Shown: positions 33,848-42,809 of the stretch, piece by piece | How positions within the stretch are numbered: the stretch's first letter is position 1 | Layout of the letters: every line of letters begins with the position of its first letter | From: Buttiauxella noackiae ATCC 51607 | GTDB lineage: Bacteria; Pseudomonadota; Gammaproteobacteria; Enterobacterales; Enterobacteriaceae | Assembly (NCBI RefSeq): GCF_001654865.1 | Contig: NZ_LXEO01000070.1 | Coordinates: 1 to 64,000 of the forward strand | Reading direction: 5' to 3' | DNA: 64,000 nt | The notes under the pieces: generated by a model | What the model was told of the DNA's origin: nothing | The model's database searches: none | Seen by the model: only the letters and a program-made list of their open reading frames with translations | Made by a program: the position numbers and the translations under genes

Positions 33848-34626
33848 TGGCTCTCCTTACGTACCGAAGGTTTCCAGGCTTTTTTATCCAGCACGAAACC
33901 ACTGTGTTTCTGGATCTGTTTCACCTTGTCTCCGAGCATCAGTTCTTCTGGCGTGCCGGTCACGGTCTGCTGAGTTTCCTTCACATCTGGTGCGGTGATC
34001 ATGCCCTGCTGGCGTAGCGTCGAATAACGCAGCATCCCGGTGTAATCACGTGTCAGGCGGTTAAAGTTGGACTCCAGTGTGCGGTCAGCACTTTGCCGTC
34101 CTTCATCCCAGCCGGTGCGGATAGCAGCTTGCCAGACGTCACGCTCTTTGCTGTTTTTCGGGATCACGCCTGGGTCCGGTCGTTCAGGTTGCACGGCAAG
34201 GCCGGTCAGCAACCAGGTGCGCCAGCCCGGCGGGTTACTGACAAAACGGGCCGGAGACAGAATGTTATAGGTGCGGTATGCCGTGCGTATCTGGTCAGGC
34301 GTGATGTGGGCGGTGTCTTTCGCGGTCACAATCACCGGGGGCAGATAACCCTGGCGGCTGATGAGTGGGCGAAAATCATAGGTCCGGCTCAGCACATCGT
34401 CGCGGTTCGTCAGCGCCTGACGAAGCTCGAATGCCCGCTGTGCTTTTCCTCCCTGGAAGCCGACGGTGTGTCCGGCATCATTAATCATCTGCCATTCTGT
34501 TTCGCTCAATCCGTTGAAATCATTCTTCTCAGGATTGAGATAGGCAGAGATATCCGGGGGCGCCTCTGCTGCCAGACCCGGCAGGGCAACGCCGAGCAGA
34601 AAGGCGACTAACAGATAACGCGTCAT
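33844..34626 (-). CDS. traI: TraI (IncI), DotC-like periplasmic protein
   Basis: The 260-aa protein has a signal peptide (MTRYLLVAFLLGVALPGLAA) and a mature domain with 'LSETEWQMINDAGHTVGFQG', 'LSRTYDFRPLISRQGYLPPV' and 'TWLLTGLAVQPERPDPGVI', the DotC plan. In Legionella DotC is a lipoprotein that sends DotH to the outer membrane; here the signal has no lipobox Cys, so it may be a plain periplasmic protein. IncI1 TraI is 272 aa. It is unrelated to the F relaxase TraI. Coupled to traH and traJ. Confidence 0.85.
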   Translation of the reverse strand: MTRYLLVAFLLGVALPGLAAEAPPDISAYLNPEKNDFNGLSETEWQMINDAGHTVGFQGGKAQRAFELRQALTNRDDVLSRTYDFRPLISRQGYLPPVIVTAKDTAHITPDQIRTAYRTYNILSPARFVSNPPGWRTWLLTGLAVQPERPDPGVIPKNSKERDVWQAAIRTGWDEGRQSADRTLESNFNRLTRDYTGMLRYSTLRQQGMITAPDVKETQQTVTGTPEELMLGDKVKQIQKHSGFVLDKKAWKPSVRKESQ

Positions 34627-35075
34627 ACGGTACGATCCCCTTTATCCGGCAGAGAAAAATGCAGGCGCAGCTCGATACCGCTCTGGCTGAGTGTGGCGCG
34701 CCAGCCCGTCTGTACCCGTATCAAATCCAGCACCTGGTTAAAGGTCATGTCCGTCACGTAAATATTGACGGGTAAGGGCAGGCGAGTGCCTGAATACACC
34801 AGGCGATATCCCCGCTGTCTGGCCAGCGTGTTAAGCAATTCCACGGCATCGCCATCCCACGACAATGTGATCCGTTGGCTGTTTGCCGTGATTTGGCCCG
34901 GTAAGGTGGGGGATATCTGATTAATCGCCCCAGCCTGATGCAACCGGTACATGTCAGACTGGCGTTCCTGGGTGGCTTGCTGAAGCGCGTCGGGAGTGGA
35001 GGGCAGGCTGCTGACGGGAGCCGACTGACAGCCAGCCAGCAGCGGCAACAGCGCCGCGAGTACGTGTCGTTTCAT
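34623..35075 (-). CDS. traH: TraH (IncI), DotD-like lipoprotein
   Basis: The 150-aa protein begins MKRHVLAALLPLLAGCQSAP, with lipobox LLAGC and lipidated Cys16. The C-terminal domain, 'TLSWDGDAVELLNTLARQRG' and 'LPVNIYVTDMTFNQVLDLI', has the secretin N-domain-like fold known for DotD. DotD helps place DotH in the outer membrane. It opens the tra part of the block, after pilV with a gap of about 95 bp, and its stop overlaps the traI start. Confidence 0.87.
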   Translation of the reverse strand: MKRHVLAALLPLLAGCQSAPVSSLPSTPDALQQATQERQSDMYRLHQAGAINQISPTLPGQITANSQRITLSWDGDAVELLNTLARQRGYRLVYSGTRLPLPVNIYVTDMTFNQVLDLIRVQTGWRATLSQSGIELRLHFSLPDKGDRTV

Positions 35076-35170
35076 GGTGAAGTCCGTGAACTAGTGATAG
35101 ATGCCGGCACGCAGGCCGGCGCTGTAATGGCAGAGGTGAAGTGAGGGTGGAGTGATAACTGACAGCCAGT

Positions 35171-36565
35171 TTATGAGCAGCTAATGATGAAACTGCACTT
35201 TCCACTCAGTTCTCCCCGGTTAGAGCCGGGGTAAAAATTGTATTCATCATAATGACCACACTTAACAACCCGATTTGAATCAGCTGCAGCAACTTGTCCT
35301 GCAAAATAATTAGGTTTCCAGCCGTGTGGGTTTTCACTGTTACTGACACTCCAGGAGCACTGGTTCTGGCTAAAACCACCCGGTAACGGGATCTGCTGCC
35401 CATTAGCGACAAGACCCGTGAGTACAGTGCTCCCCCCTGATTTTTTCCACACACCGGATTGGCAGGAAAGTACGCCTCCGGATGGATCACGGCCAAGCAG
35501 CCCGTTTGACGGACATGCCGTACCGGCCGTTCCCTGACCATTGATCTGAACATATTCACCCGCCGTAACCCTGCCGCTGGACTGAAGAGTGCCATTGGAC
35601 TGGATTGAACCTGCCTGCATCTGGCCGCCGGTATAAATGCCTTTGTTGTTATAACTTCGGATCCACTGACTGTCAGACATATACAGGCCACCACCGTGTT
35701 TTTCACTGTACCAGCCCGTATCTCCCGTGGTTCTGTACCAGCCACCGGTATAGGTTTCCCCGGAGGTACGGGTTGTTTGTGCATTCAGATTATTGGTTGT
35801 GATGGTCGTGGCCGACAGGCTTCCTGAAAACGAACCATTCTGAGCGTTCACGTTTCCGGAGAAATTTCCCGTCTGCGCATTCAGGGTGCCGGTGTTGTTC
35901 AGGTTATTTCCGTTCATATCGATGGCCGCGTGCATCCGGTTCAGTTCCGGTCGGCTCGTAATGGCATAGCGATACAAGCGGTCACTTTCCTGATCATCTG
36001 TACCGAGGACATCCGAGGATAAGTAGCTGGTCAGTCGACCCGCTTCGCCAGTCAGGCCGTAACTGCCCAGGTTGAATTTCCAGGAGCCATTTGCGCCTAC
36101 AGCCTGATTGGCGGTCGGGATATACCCGCCGGAGCCTTCCATGATCTGGGAGATAAAGCGCATACCTTTATAAGGGATCGCCGTGCCGCCCCGGGTCAAG
36201 ACGAAGGCCGTCAGTTTTTGCGAGGCTTTCGGGTTACGGGTGACCGCCAGTTCAAAGGACTGGGAGGCAGAGTTTCTCAGCGAAAAGCCATCAGGCAGAT
36301 AGCCCGCCTGTTGCAGCTGCGTTCCGGTGAGCTTCACGGTACCGCCACCCGAAACCTGACTGACCAGCGTATCCCGGTTATCGCGAATGTAGCTTTTGGC
36401 CGCTGTGGTGATGGCATTCATGTGTCTGGCCTGCAACGTCCACTCCAGTTCATCGACATACTGGCTGTAACGGTTGAGACCAAAGATACTGACAAACATC
36501 ACCACAACCAGCGCAATGGCCACTTCAATACTCAGAATGCCACGGTGGATTTTTTTCGTTTTCAT
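35171..36565 (-). CDS. pilV: PilV, minor pilin/tip adhesin of the thin pilus, fixed C-terminus
   Basis: The 464-aa protein has a type IV prepilin N-terminus: MKTKKIHRG, cleavage after Gly9, Glu at +5, then a hydrophobic helix 'IEVAIALVVVMFVSIFGLN'. The middle holds Asn/Gly-rich repeats ('NAQTGNFSGNVNAQNGSFSG'). Near the end 'CPSNGLLGRDPSGGVLSCQ' leads to a C-terminal 90 residues of recipient-recognition type with paired Cys. In IncI1 the C-terminus is switched by a shufflon and the recombinase Rci. Here one sfx-like site lies at 35449-35467 and no alternative segment or rci is present nearby. The start at 36565 overlaps the pilU stop (ATGA); a longer frame is rejected. Confidence 0.88.
   Translation of the reverse strand: MKTKKIHRGILSIEVAIALVVVMFVSIFGLNRYSQYVDELEWTLQARHMNAITTAAKSYIRDNRDTLVSQVSGGGTVKLTGTQLQQAGYLPDGFSLRNSASQSFELAVTRNPKASQKLTAFVLTRGGTAIPYKGMRFISQIMEGSGGYIPTANQAVGANGSWKFNLGSYGLTGEAGRLTSYLSSDVLGTDDQESDRLYRYAITSRPELNRMHAAIDMNGNNLNNTGTLNAQTGNFSGNVNAQNGSFSGSLSATTITTNNLNAQTTRTSGETYTGGWYRTTGDTGWYSEKHGGGLYMSDSQWIRSYNNKGIYTGGQMQAGSIQSNGTLQSSGRVTAGEYVQINGQGTAGTACPSNGLLGRDPSGGVLSCQSGVWKKSGGSTVLTGLVANGQQIPLPGGFSQNQCSWSVSNSENPHGWKPNYFAGQVAAADSNRVVKCGHYDEYNFYPGSNRGELSGKCSFIISCS
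35449..35467 (-). repeat. single sfx-like (shufflon crossover) site within pilV
   Basis: On the minus strand the 19 bp CTGCCAATCCGGTGTGTGG, encoding CQSGVW, match the R64 sfx consensus as I remember it (GTGCCAATCCGGTNNNTGG) at all fixed positions but the first. The site lies exactly at the border between constant and variable parts of PilV. No second copy was found in the window. Confidence 0.65.
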
Positions 36566-37200
36566 AAGACTTCCTGTAGCGAGATGAACGCCGGCAGTGC
36601 GGCGAACAGGCAGAGGAACGGACCAAACGGCAGATAGTGTTGTTTCCAGGCGGCCGGCAGGGCAATCAGTAACGCCAGGAGCGTGACCAGGAGGACATCC
36701 TGCAGCGGATACCACATCACCAGTGCCGTTATCAGCCAGATATCCCCGAGTCCAAACATTTCATGCCCGGCGAACCTGGCGGCAATCTGGCGTATCAACA
36801 GCAGCGGGAAAAACAGACACAAGCCTTCTGCCACTAACTGACTGGCTCCCCGGTCGGGTATGAGCAGCAGAGAAAACACGGCACCGGTAATGGCCATCGG
36901 TGCGGTGAACGCAAACGGCAACCAGAAGCGGGCCAGATCTAAAGACGCGAGCGCCAGACACCAGGCACCGACCAACAGCGCCCTGAATTGTTGTGAGGGA
37001 GCCAGTAATCCCGCCAGTCCTGCCCCGAGTACCGCCACACACAAGGTCAGCCACATTCCCTGCAGGAGCGCGCGTTGTGGTAACTCAGATAAGGTCCCGT
37101 TTTCTGCCCGCGCAATGTAGCGGGCAGTGAGCGACAGGACGCAGCGGCCTGCGCCATACAGCAACAGCAGACCAGTCATGAAAAACAGCAGGTCAATCAT
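36562..37200 (-). CDS. pilU: PilU, type IV prepilin peptidase
   Basis: The 212-aa polytopic protein has about six hydrophobic segments and the two aspartates of family A24 peptidases, in 'LASLDLARFW' (about residue 85) and the GxGD motif 'MFGLGDIWL' (about 152). It lacks the N-terminal Cys-rich methylase domain of PilD, as expected for thin-pilus peptidases. It should cleave PilS and PilV at the inner membrane. It overlaps pilV by four bases and is 2 bp after pilT. Confidence 0.9.
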   Translation of the reverse strand: MIDLLFFMTGLLLLYGAGRCVLSLTARYIARAENGTLSELPQRALLQGMWLTLCVAVLGAGLAGLLAPSQQFRALLVGAWCLALASLDLARFWLPFAFTAPMAITGAVFSLLLIPDRGASQLVAEGLCLFFPLLLIRQIAARFAGHEMFGLGDIWLITALVMWYPLQDVLLVTLLALLIALPAAWKQHYLPFGPFLCLFAALPAFISLQEVL

Positions 37201-37202
37201 GG

Positions 37203-37682
37203 CTACCCCTGACCCAGTTCCCGGCGATACCGGTCATAGATTTTTCGGGCGTAGTTCATGCGGCGTGTTTCCTGTGTCTGCGTGGTGGCAAACCCGGCGT
37301 TATACGAGCCCAGACATGACCAGCTGATGCCACACACCTGAAGGTGATTGGCCAGCACCCAGGCGCCAATCTGCACATTCAGACAGGGATTGGTCAGCAG
37401 TTCTTCTTTTGACTTCAGCACACCCATCCGGATGAGTCTGGGGACGTGGGTGTCATTGACCTGCATGATGCCGTAATCCCGGCTCACCACCTTGCCTGCT
37501 TTATTACGGTTAATGTTGACGGCCTTTGGGTTCAGGCTGCTTTCCTGTCGGGCAATCGCCTGCAGGAGCCGGGGGTCAATCTGGTAACGGGCGCCGGCCT
37601 CGTTAAAACAAAATGCCTGGGCGGGTAACGACATGACAGCGGTCAGGAGCAGCGTTGTCAGCGCCCCGAAAATGATGTTCAT
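37203..37682 (-). CDS. pilT: PilT (IncI), lytic transglycosylase
   Basis: The 159-aa protein has a signal peptide (MNIIFGALTTLLLTAVMSLP) and a goose-lysozyme-like SLT domain with catalytic Glu47 in 'AIARQESSLNP', 'DYGIMQVNDTHVP' and 'SCLGSYNAGFA'. It should open the peptidoglycan locally for pilus or channel assembly. This PilT is unrelated to the retraction ATPase of the same name. Order pilS-pilT-pilU is that of R64. Confidence 0.9.
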   Translation of the reverse strand: MNIIFGALTTLLLTAVMSLPAQAFCFNEAGARYQIDPRLLQAIARQESSLNPKAVNINRNKAGKVVSRDYGIMQVNDTHVPRLIRMGVLKSKEELLTNPCLNVQIGAWVLANHLQVCGISWSCLGSYNAGFATTQTQETRRMNYARKIYDRYRRELGQG

Positions 37683-37730
37683 GGCAGAGTCTCCGGCGGA
37701 CAGAATGGCGTCTGTCCGCGTGGTGAGTTA

Positions 37731-38312
37731 TCAGGTCATGCTGGTAAAGCGGAGGGTGTTGGTGCCGGCAGAGCCGTTATCTTTTGTACACTGGGCCCCT
37801 GCGGTGGCCGAGTTAACAATACCGACGGTCTTGCTGCCGTTAATGGCGGTTTCACCAAAGGACTGTGACAACTTGGACGCCAGCGTAGTACAGGCCGTCA
37901 TCGGCACCAGGTTGGTGGTGACGGTGAAGCCTGTTTTGCCCCCGGCCGCTGTCGCAGGTTCAACGGTCACGGCGCCGCTCCAGATGTTCTGCAGGGTGGC
38001 CGTGCCGCTGTCTCTCGCTCCAATGACGGACATTGACCCCGGCGCACCGCCGAATTTGATCAGTGTTCCGGTCATATCGGTGGCGTTGTTAAACGTATAC
38101 AGACCGTTATCTTTCAGAAGGCGGCGGGTATTGACCGCAATCTCCTGGGTATTCGACATTTCGGCATTAATGTCGTTTTTCCCGAACAGTCCTCCTGCAT
38201 TCAGGAAAATAGTGATAGCAGCAATGGCGATGACGGCCAGCACAATCACCATCTCAAGGGAGAGCACACCTCGGTGTACTCTTACGGCGGGTTGAGTAGA
38301 AAAGTCACTCAT
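37731..38312 (-). CDS. pilS: PilS, major prepilin of the thin pilus (type IVb)
   Basis: The 193-aa prepilin has a 15-residue leader ending RVHRG, Glu at +5 (VLSLE), and a hydrophobic helix 'MVIVLAVIAIAAITIFLN'. Two Cys residues, 'VPMTACTTLA' and 'AGAQCTKDNG', would form the C-terminal disulfide of type IVb pilins. The start at 38312 has AAGGAAAAC upstream; a longer frame to 38492 overlaps pilR and is rejected. Length and plan agree with R64 PilS. The pilus supports mating in liquid in IncI systems. Confidence 0.9.
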   Translation of the reverse strand: MSDFSTQPAVRVHRGVLSLEMVIVLAVIAIAAITIFLNAGGLFGKNDINAEMSNTQEIAVNTRRLLKDNGLYTFNNATDMTGTLIKFGGAPGSMSVIGARDSGTATLQNIWSGAVTVEPATAAGGKTGFTVTTNLVPMTACTTLASKLSQSFGETAINGSKTVGIVNSATAGAQCTKDNGSAGTNTLRFTSMT

Positions 38313-38404
38313 GATGTTTTCCTTGTATTTACGGTGCGGCATTGGCCGCGAAGAAGCCCGGAGCGGTCTTTGCAGACCACCCTGCGGCGGGGTGAAGAAG
38401 AGAG

Positions 38405-39520
38405 TTACTGACCGATCTGGTCGGCCAGGGTATTGAGGTCCTGAATAACAAGAAGAAGCAGGATCATGTAAATCCCGCACAGTGCAAAACACAGCATCGA
38501 GAGCCGCATGATGCGGCGTTTCATTGCTTTCACGGTATTTTTGAGCATGTACTGAGCATAACGGTCGATGATCAGCTGGCTGTTATCACTGTTCTGACCG
38601 GCCGTCAGCAGAACCAGTTTGTTAATGGATTCCCGTGACGGAAAGTGATAACCCGCGTTATACAGCGCCTGTCCGAGGTGGTCGCCGGCATTGACCTGAC
38701 GCCGGATGGCGTTGAGTCTTTCCAGTAGCCAGGGTGATGCATGGGAGGCAAGTTTGTTCAGGGCTTCCAGTGTTTTCACGTTCGCCCCAAGCAGGGCGGC
38801 CACATTGAGCAGGAAGACCACCCCCTGAAAATCCCGGTAAAGGGACCAGGGCATCATATGATCCAGGACACGCCGTACCTTCCCGGTGACATTGGGCAGT
38901 GACCAGATAGCCCATGCCAGCACCAGAAAGGAGACAATCGCAAGATACAGCCCCTGTTCTGCGACAAGGCTGGCACTGGCACCCAGCCACCACATCCCTC
39001 CGGTCCAGAGTTCACGGGCAAACATGCGTTCAAGTGGAGGAAGAAAATGATCGTTTATCATGACGAGAAGACCGGCGACGACACTCAACAGGGTGAACGG
39101 ATAAGCCAGCTGGCTGAAGACGCTGGATTTCATCTCGTCGATGCCGCGCACGACCAGCGAGGCACGCTCCAGCGCTTCCACCATTTTTCCGTCCTGCACA
39201 CCGGAGCTGATGATGGCGCATTCCCCACGGGGAACCCAACCAGCCAGTGCCCGGTCGAGCGACTGGCCGTTTTTAATCCCGTCCAGAATATCTTCAAGCC
39301 AGACTGCTGCCCGGGCCGCCGATGCCCCGCCGTTACGCGCCGTCGTCAGCATATTTTCCAGTGCGATATTCAGACGTAATTTATTCCCCAGTAAAAAGCC
39401 GAGCTCTTCATAGAGTTTCAGCCGGTCACCGGTGGAAAACGTTTTTCGGTAGATCCAGCGATTGGCCAGTCTGAGTGAGATGCGGATCTCGTCGGGCAGG
39501 CCCGCGTACTTTTTATTCAT
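38405..39520 (-). CDS. pilR: PilR, type IV pilus inner-membrane platform protein (PilC/GspF family)
   Basis: The 371-aa protein has the GspF/PilC repeat plan: two cytoplasmic four-helix domains, each followed by membrane helices ('QLAYPFTLLSVVAGLLVMIN', 'AIVSFLVLAWAIWSLPNV' and the C-terminal 'MLCFALCGIYMILLLLVIQD'). It connects the assembly ATPase PilQ to pilin extraction. Its start overlaps the pilQ stop by 8 bases. It is the usual R64 neighbour order. Confidence 0.88.
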   Translation of the reverse strand: MNKKYAGLPDEIRISLRLANRWIYRKTFSTGDRLKLYEELGFLLGNKLRLNIALENMLTTARNGGASAARAAVWLEDILDGIKNGQSLDRALAGWVPRGECAIISSGVQDGKMVEALERASLVVRGIDEMKSSVFSQLAYPFTLLSVVAGLLVMINDHFLPPLERMFARELWTGGMWWLGASASLVAEQGLYLAIVSFLVLAWAIWSLPNVTGKVRRVLDHMMPWSLYRDFQGVVFLLNVAALLGANVKTLEALNKLASHASPWLLERLNAIRRQVNAGDHLGQALYNAGYHFPSRESINKLVLLTAGQNSDNSQLIIDRYAQYMLKNTVKAMKRRIMRLSMLCFALCGIYMILLLLVIQDLNTLADQIGQ

Positions 39521-41024
39521 TGACGACCTCCGCGATGTTCATCCGGCTGTCTTCATCCAGTGAGCAGATTGACTGTGCGGCCCGTGGGTCGACGCGCCCT
39601 GCGTTGATGAGCTTCAGCACATGGCTATTACGGGAAATGCTTCCCGGTTGCTGTAGCCAGTAACGTCGGGCGGCCAGTTTTCCCTCATGGCGATAACGCT
39701 GCATAAACCGCGCATCCGGACGGATAATTTCCGCGACCACCTGCCGGCCTGCCACCCCGCCTTCGCAATGGTCGCAACCCTCTGCGTGACGAAAGCGGAC
39801 GTTGTCGGTATCGCAGTGCGCTTTTATCATGGCGTTCTCTTTCTGGGGCAGCATGTTCTGCACCGTCTCCCAGTCCTGACAACAGTGCGGGCACAGCACC
39901 TGCACCAGTCGCTGGCTGATAAGACCGATAAACAGCTGTGGATCGGAAAGCAGTTCCGGGCGCACATCCAGTGTCAGCAAGCGCTCCAGGATATTGATCG
40001 GGTCATTGGCGTGCAGAGTGGATAACACCAGGTGGCCGGTCATGGCATTGGTGACGCAAACGTTAGCCGAGAAGACATCACGCATTTCCCCGACCATAAT
40101 GGCATCCGGGTCAATGCGCAGGGTGTTGGACAGAAGCTGACGCCAGACACGCAGCACTTCATCAGGGTTGTTTTTGTCCGCCACAATCGGGCACTGGACG
40201 GCACCGATGATCCGGCCTTCCGGGGGATCTTCATAGGTCACCAGGTTTTTGTGGTAGTCATGCTGGATCATGTACATGGACGCCAGCGTGCGCAGGGTGG
40301 CACTTTTACCCGAGCCGGTCGGGCCGCTCAGGATCACCACCCCTTCAGGCACGTTGAGAATGTCCTGTAATGTCTCCTGTTGCTCCGGCAGGAAACCCAG
40401 TTCAGCCAGGCCCGGTGGATTTTCACTGTCATCTTTAATGAGGCGCATCACCGCATGGATACCGTATACCGTGGGGGTATGGGAGTAACGGGCGCCAAAC
40501 AGTTTCATGCCCTGCAGGTAAGACGCCTTGATACGCCCATCCTGTGGCCGGCTGCTGTTAAACTGCGCCTCAGTGACGTCACACATGGAAAGTATGATTG
40601 TCGACGCCATGTTTTCAGCTTCCTCCTCAGACATGGAATCCACCTTGAAGAGTTCACCGTGGATACGAAACTTCACAATGGCCAGCCCGTCTTCCCCGAT
40701 AGCCAGATGAATATCTGACGCTTTTCGCTCAACCGCCTGCCGGAATAACGCCACCACCTTACGTTGTGGTGATGTCAGTTCCATCCTGACGTCGGTCGGG
40801 AGTCCCTTATTCATGGCGTGAATTTCATCAAGCGGGACAGTAGAGAGCGGGATGTCCGGCAGCCGGCGGGTAATTTCCCGGACCAGCGCCTGAATATGTG
40901 CCGTGTTGCGGTAATTATCGGCAATGTACAATGCGGGTTCAGTCCGGCGAAGATGGACCTGTGTGGAGACAGACGCTGGAATGGTAATGTCCGCCAGCAC
41001 ATCCGGTGTTGTGTGTAGGATCAT
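39513..41024 (-). CDS. pilQ: PilQ (IncI), GspE/PilB-type assembly ATPase
   Basis: The 503-aa ATPase has Walker A VILSGPTGSGKSATL at about residues 228-242, an Asp box 'VTYEDPPEGRII', Walker B 'DAIMVGEMRD' (about 305-314) and a His box 'GHLVLSTLHANDP'. A zinc-type Cys cluster 'LCPHCCQDW' and 'CDHCEGG' follows. This Cys cluster is typical of GspE/PilB extension ATPases. It powers pilus assembly. In R64 PilQ has a similar size. It follows pilP after 5 bp. Confidence 0.92.
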   Translation of the reverse strand: MILHTTPDVLADITIPASVSTQVHLRRTEPALYIADNYRNTAHIQALVREITRRLPDIPLSTVPLDEIHAMNKGLPTDVRMELTSPQRKVVALFRQAVERKASDIHLAIGEDGLAIVKFRIHGELFKVDSMSEEEAENMASTIILSMCDVTEAQFNSSRPQDGRIKASYLQGMKLFGARYSHTPTVYGIHAVMRLIKDDSENPPGLAELGFLPEQQETLQDILNVPEGVVILSGPTGSGKSATLRTLASMYMIQHDYHKNLVTYEDPPEGRIIGAVQCPIVADKNNPDEVLRVWRQLLSNTLRIDPDAIMVGEMRDVFSANVCVTNAMTGHLVLSTLHANDPINILERLLTLDVRPELLSDPQLFIGLISQRLVQVLCPHCCQDWETVQNMLPQKENAMIKAHCDTDNVRFRHAEGCDHCEGGVAGRQVVAEIIRPDARFMQRYRHEGKLAARRYWLQQPGSISRNSHVLKLINAGRVDPRAAQSICSLDEDSRMNIAEVVNE

Positions 41025-41029
41025 GGTTG

Positions 41030-41542
41030 TTACTCGCTGAAACTCGGGGAATGGAGAGTGCCGTCGTCTGATTTAAGGCGAACGCCGCTGGCGGTGATCT
41101 GCTGGACGGTATACGTCGTGCCGGGCAGGCGTTGTCCGGGCGCGACTTCCACGACGGTGCCATCGGCCATCTGCATTCGGCTTTTCAGCCGGTTACCGCT
41201 GCCGGCGATTTCCAGGATCCGGGGCAGCGTGTCTTTACGCGTAACCTGTACCACCTGCGTGTCATTCTTCTTACCGTCGGTTGCCTCACGGATAACCGGC
41301 ACCGGTGCATCCAGACCGTTACCGTTTTGCTGCCAGCTGATGATGGCTTTTGCCCGGGCGGCCCGGGCTTCATACAACACCGTTTCGGCCTGAATACGTT
41401 CCAGTTCGTGAATGGTCCAGGTGCGGGTGGCGGTGGATGACGGCGTCACCACGGTGCCGGTCTTCTCCGGCTCCTGTGCCCGGGCGACGTCACTGATAAA
41501 GAACAGTCCCGCCAGCACAGCCAGAATGGGTTTAATGTGCAT
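41030..41542 (-). CDS. pilP: PilP, thin-pilus periplasmic protein
   Basis: The 170-aa protein has a signal peptide (MHIKPILAVLAGLFFISDVA, cleavage near 22) and a helical middle 'IHELERIQAETVLYEARAAR', then a beta domain with 'DGTVVEVAPGQRLPGTTYTV' resembling PilP/GspC modules. It likely stabilises the inner-membrane assembly to the secretin PilN. Its start overlaps the pilO end by 11 bases. Role by family and order. Confidence 0.83.
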   Translation of the reverse strand: MHIKPILAVLAGLFFISDVARAQEPEKTGTVVTPSSTATRTWTIHELERIQAETVLYEARAARAKAIISWQQNGNGLDAPVPVIREATDGKKNDTQVVQVTRKDTLPRILEIAGSGNRLKSRMQMADGTVVEVAPGQRLPGTTYTVQQITASGVRLKSDDGTLHSPSFSE

Positions 41543-42806
41543 ACAGTTTTCCTTCCAGGCTGTAGTGCAGCCGGGCGTTGATTAACGTCATTTTGATCCC
41601 GTTCAGACGAATGCCGGCGCTGTTAAAATCCGGGCCAAAGAGGTGACTGGGTGGGATGTCGGTCTGAAGCTCAAAGCTGAACGTACGCCAGGGTAAATCC
41701 ACCAGGTTACCGTCAACTATCACACTTTTGGTGTTGTCTTCCTTTAACGTCAGCCCGGCGGCCAGCTGCTGGGCGTAGTTGGTCAGGCGCTGTGTAATTT
41801 CGTCGGCGTCTCCCGGGCCATCCTGCCGCTCTTGCAGGTTGACGACCGTCAGGGGGATACGTACACCACCGGAGTCGGCCGCGCCGGGAATATTGAAGAA
41901 GGGTTTCAGGCCTGGATAAGTGTCTTCCAGACGGGTCCTGAAGGGGTTCAGTGTGCCGCCTTCCGGACGGCGCCATGCCAGCCGAAGGTGCAATCCGTCA
42001 TCATCCAGACTGCACATGGCCGTCTGGAACAGCCAGCCTGCGAGGCTTATCGGTGCATCCCACTTATCACTGCAGGCCCGAATAAAGACATCGGGTAAGG
42101 GCTGCTGCTTCCAGGGGGTAGGCGGATCCTTTTTCACCAGTTTCCTGGCTTCAGCCAGTGCCCGGGCGCGGGCCGTGTTCTCCTGCGCCAGGCGATAGTC
42201 CTGCCAGAGATTGATGCCATACCAGCTGGAGAAGGCGGCCAGCAATACGACCGTCCACAGCACAACCGGTCGACGGGAAGACACCGGTGAAAGACGTGAT
42301 GACTTACGTACCGTGCAGGCGGTCAGGATGTCATTCAGATTGCCTTCCACAGACTCGATGCCCGGCAGGAACCCGGAAGGGCTGTACACCGCCCGGACAC
42401 TGTCGTGACCGTAGTACGCCTGATAACGCTCCACGGCCTGAAGGATTTCGTCACGCGTACCGGTCATATCCGACAGCAGTGACAGCTCTCCGGCGGACGT
42501 GGCCACAAAATAGAACACGTCGACGCCCACAGAGAAAACCGCCCAGCCATCCGGCCCCAGTAGCTCAGTCAGCTGCGGAGCCAGCGCCATTGCCCGGCGC
42601 TTTTCCCGGGGGCTAAGCGTGGTCAGGTTAAGACTGGCGGCACCCACCAGTTTTTCTCCCTGACCGTTGTGGACCAGATAGTGGTCAGCGCCGACTGCAC
42701 GGGCCTGATGGCGGTGATCCCGCCGGCTCAGACCTTCTGCGGCCAGCCAGTGCAGGCCTGCCACCCAGATCTGTTCGCCCACATTAAGGAGAAATTGTTG
42801 TTTCAT
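41532..42806 (-). CDS. pilO: PilO (IncI), thin-pilus biogenesis protein
   Basis: The 424-aa protein has an actin-like or regulatory cytoplasmic N-terminal half (about 1-180), one transmembrane helix 'PVVLWTVVLLAAFSSWYGIN' (about 178-198) followed by a coiled coil 'QENTARARALAEARKLVKKD', and a periplasmic domain. R64 PilO is a similarly sized inner-membrane component of the thin-pilus machine. It sits between secretin pilN and pilP. The exact function is not established. Confidence 0.84.
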   Translation of the reverse strand: MKQQFLLNVGEQIWVAGLHWLAAEGLSRRDHRHQARAVGADHYLVHNGQGEKLVGAASLNLTTLSPREKRRAMALAPQLTELLGPDGWAVFSVGVDVFYFVATSAGELSLLSDMTGTRDEILQAVERYQAYYGHDSVRAVYSPSGFLPGIESVEGNLNDILTACTVRKSSRLSPVSSRRPVVLWTVVLLAAFSSWYGINLWQDYRLAQENTARARALAEARKLVKKDPPTPWKQQPLPDVFIRACSDKWDAPISLAGWLFQTAMCSLDDDGLHLRLAWRRPEGGTLNPFRTRLEDTYPGLKPFFNIPGAADSGGVRIPLTVVNLQERQDGPGDADEITQRLTNYAQQLAAGLTLKEDNTKSVIVDGNLVDLPWRTFSFELQTDIPPSHLFGPDFNSAGIRLNGIKMTLINARLHYSLEGKLYAH

Positions 42807-42809
42807 GAC

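Noticed and set aside
33844-34626. F-type relaxase/helicase TraI
   Set aside because: The product is 260 aa with a signal peptide and DotC motifs; the relaxase of this plasmid is NikB.
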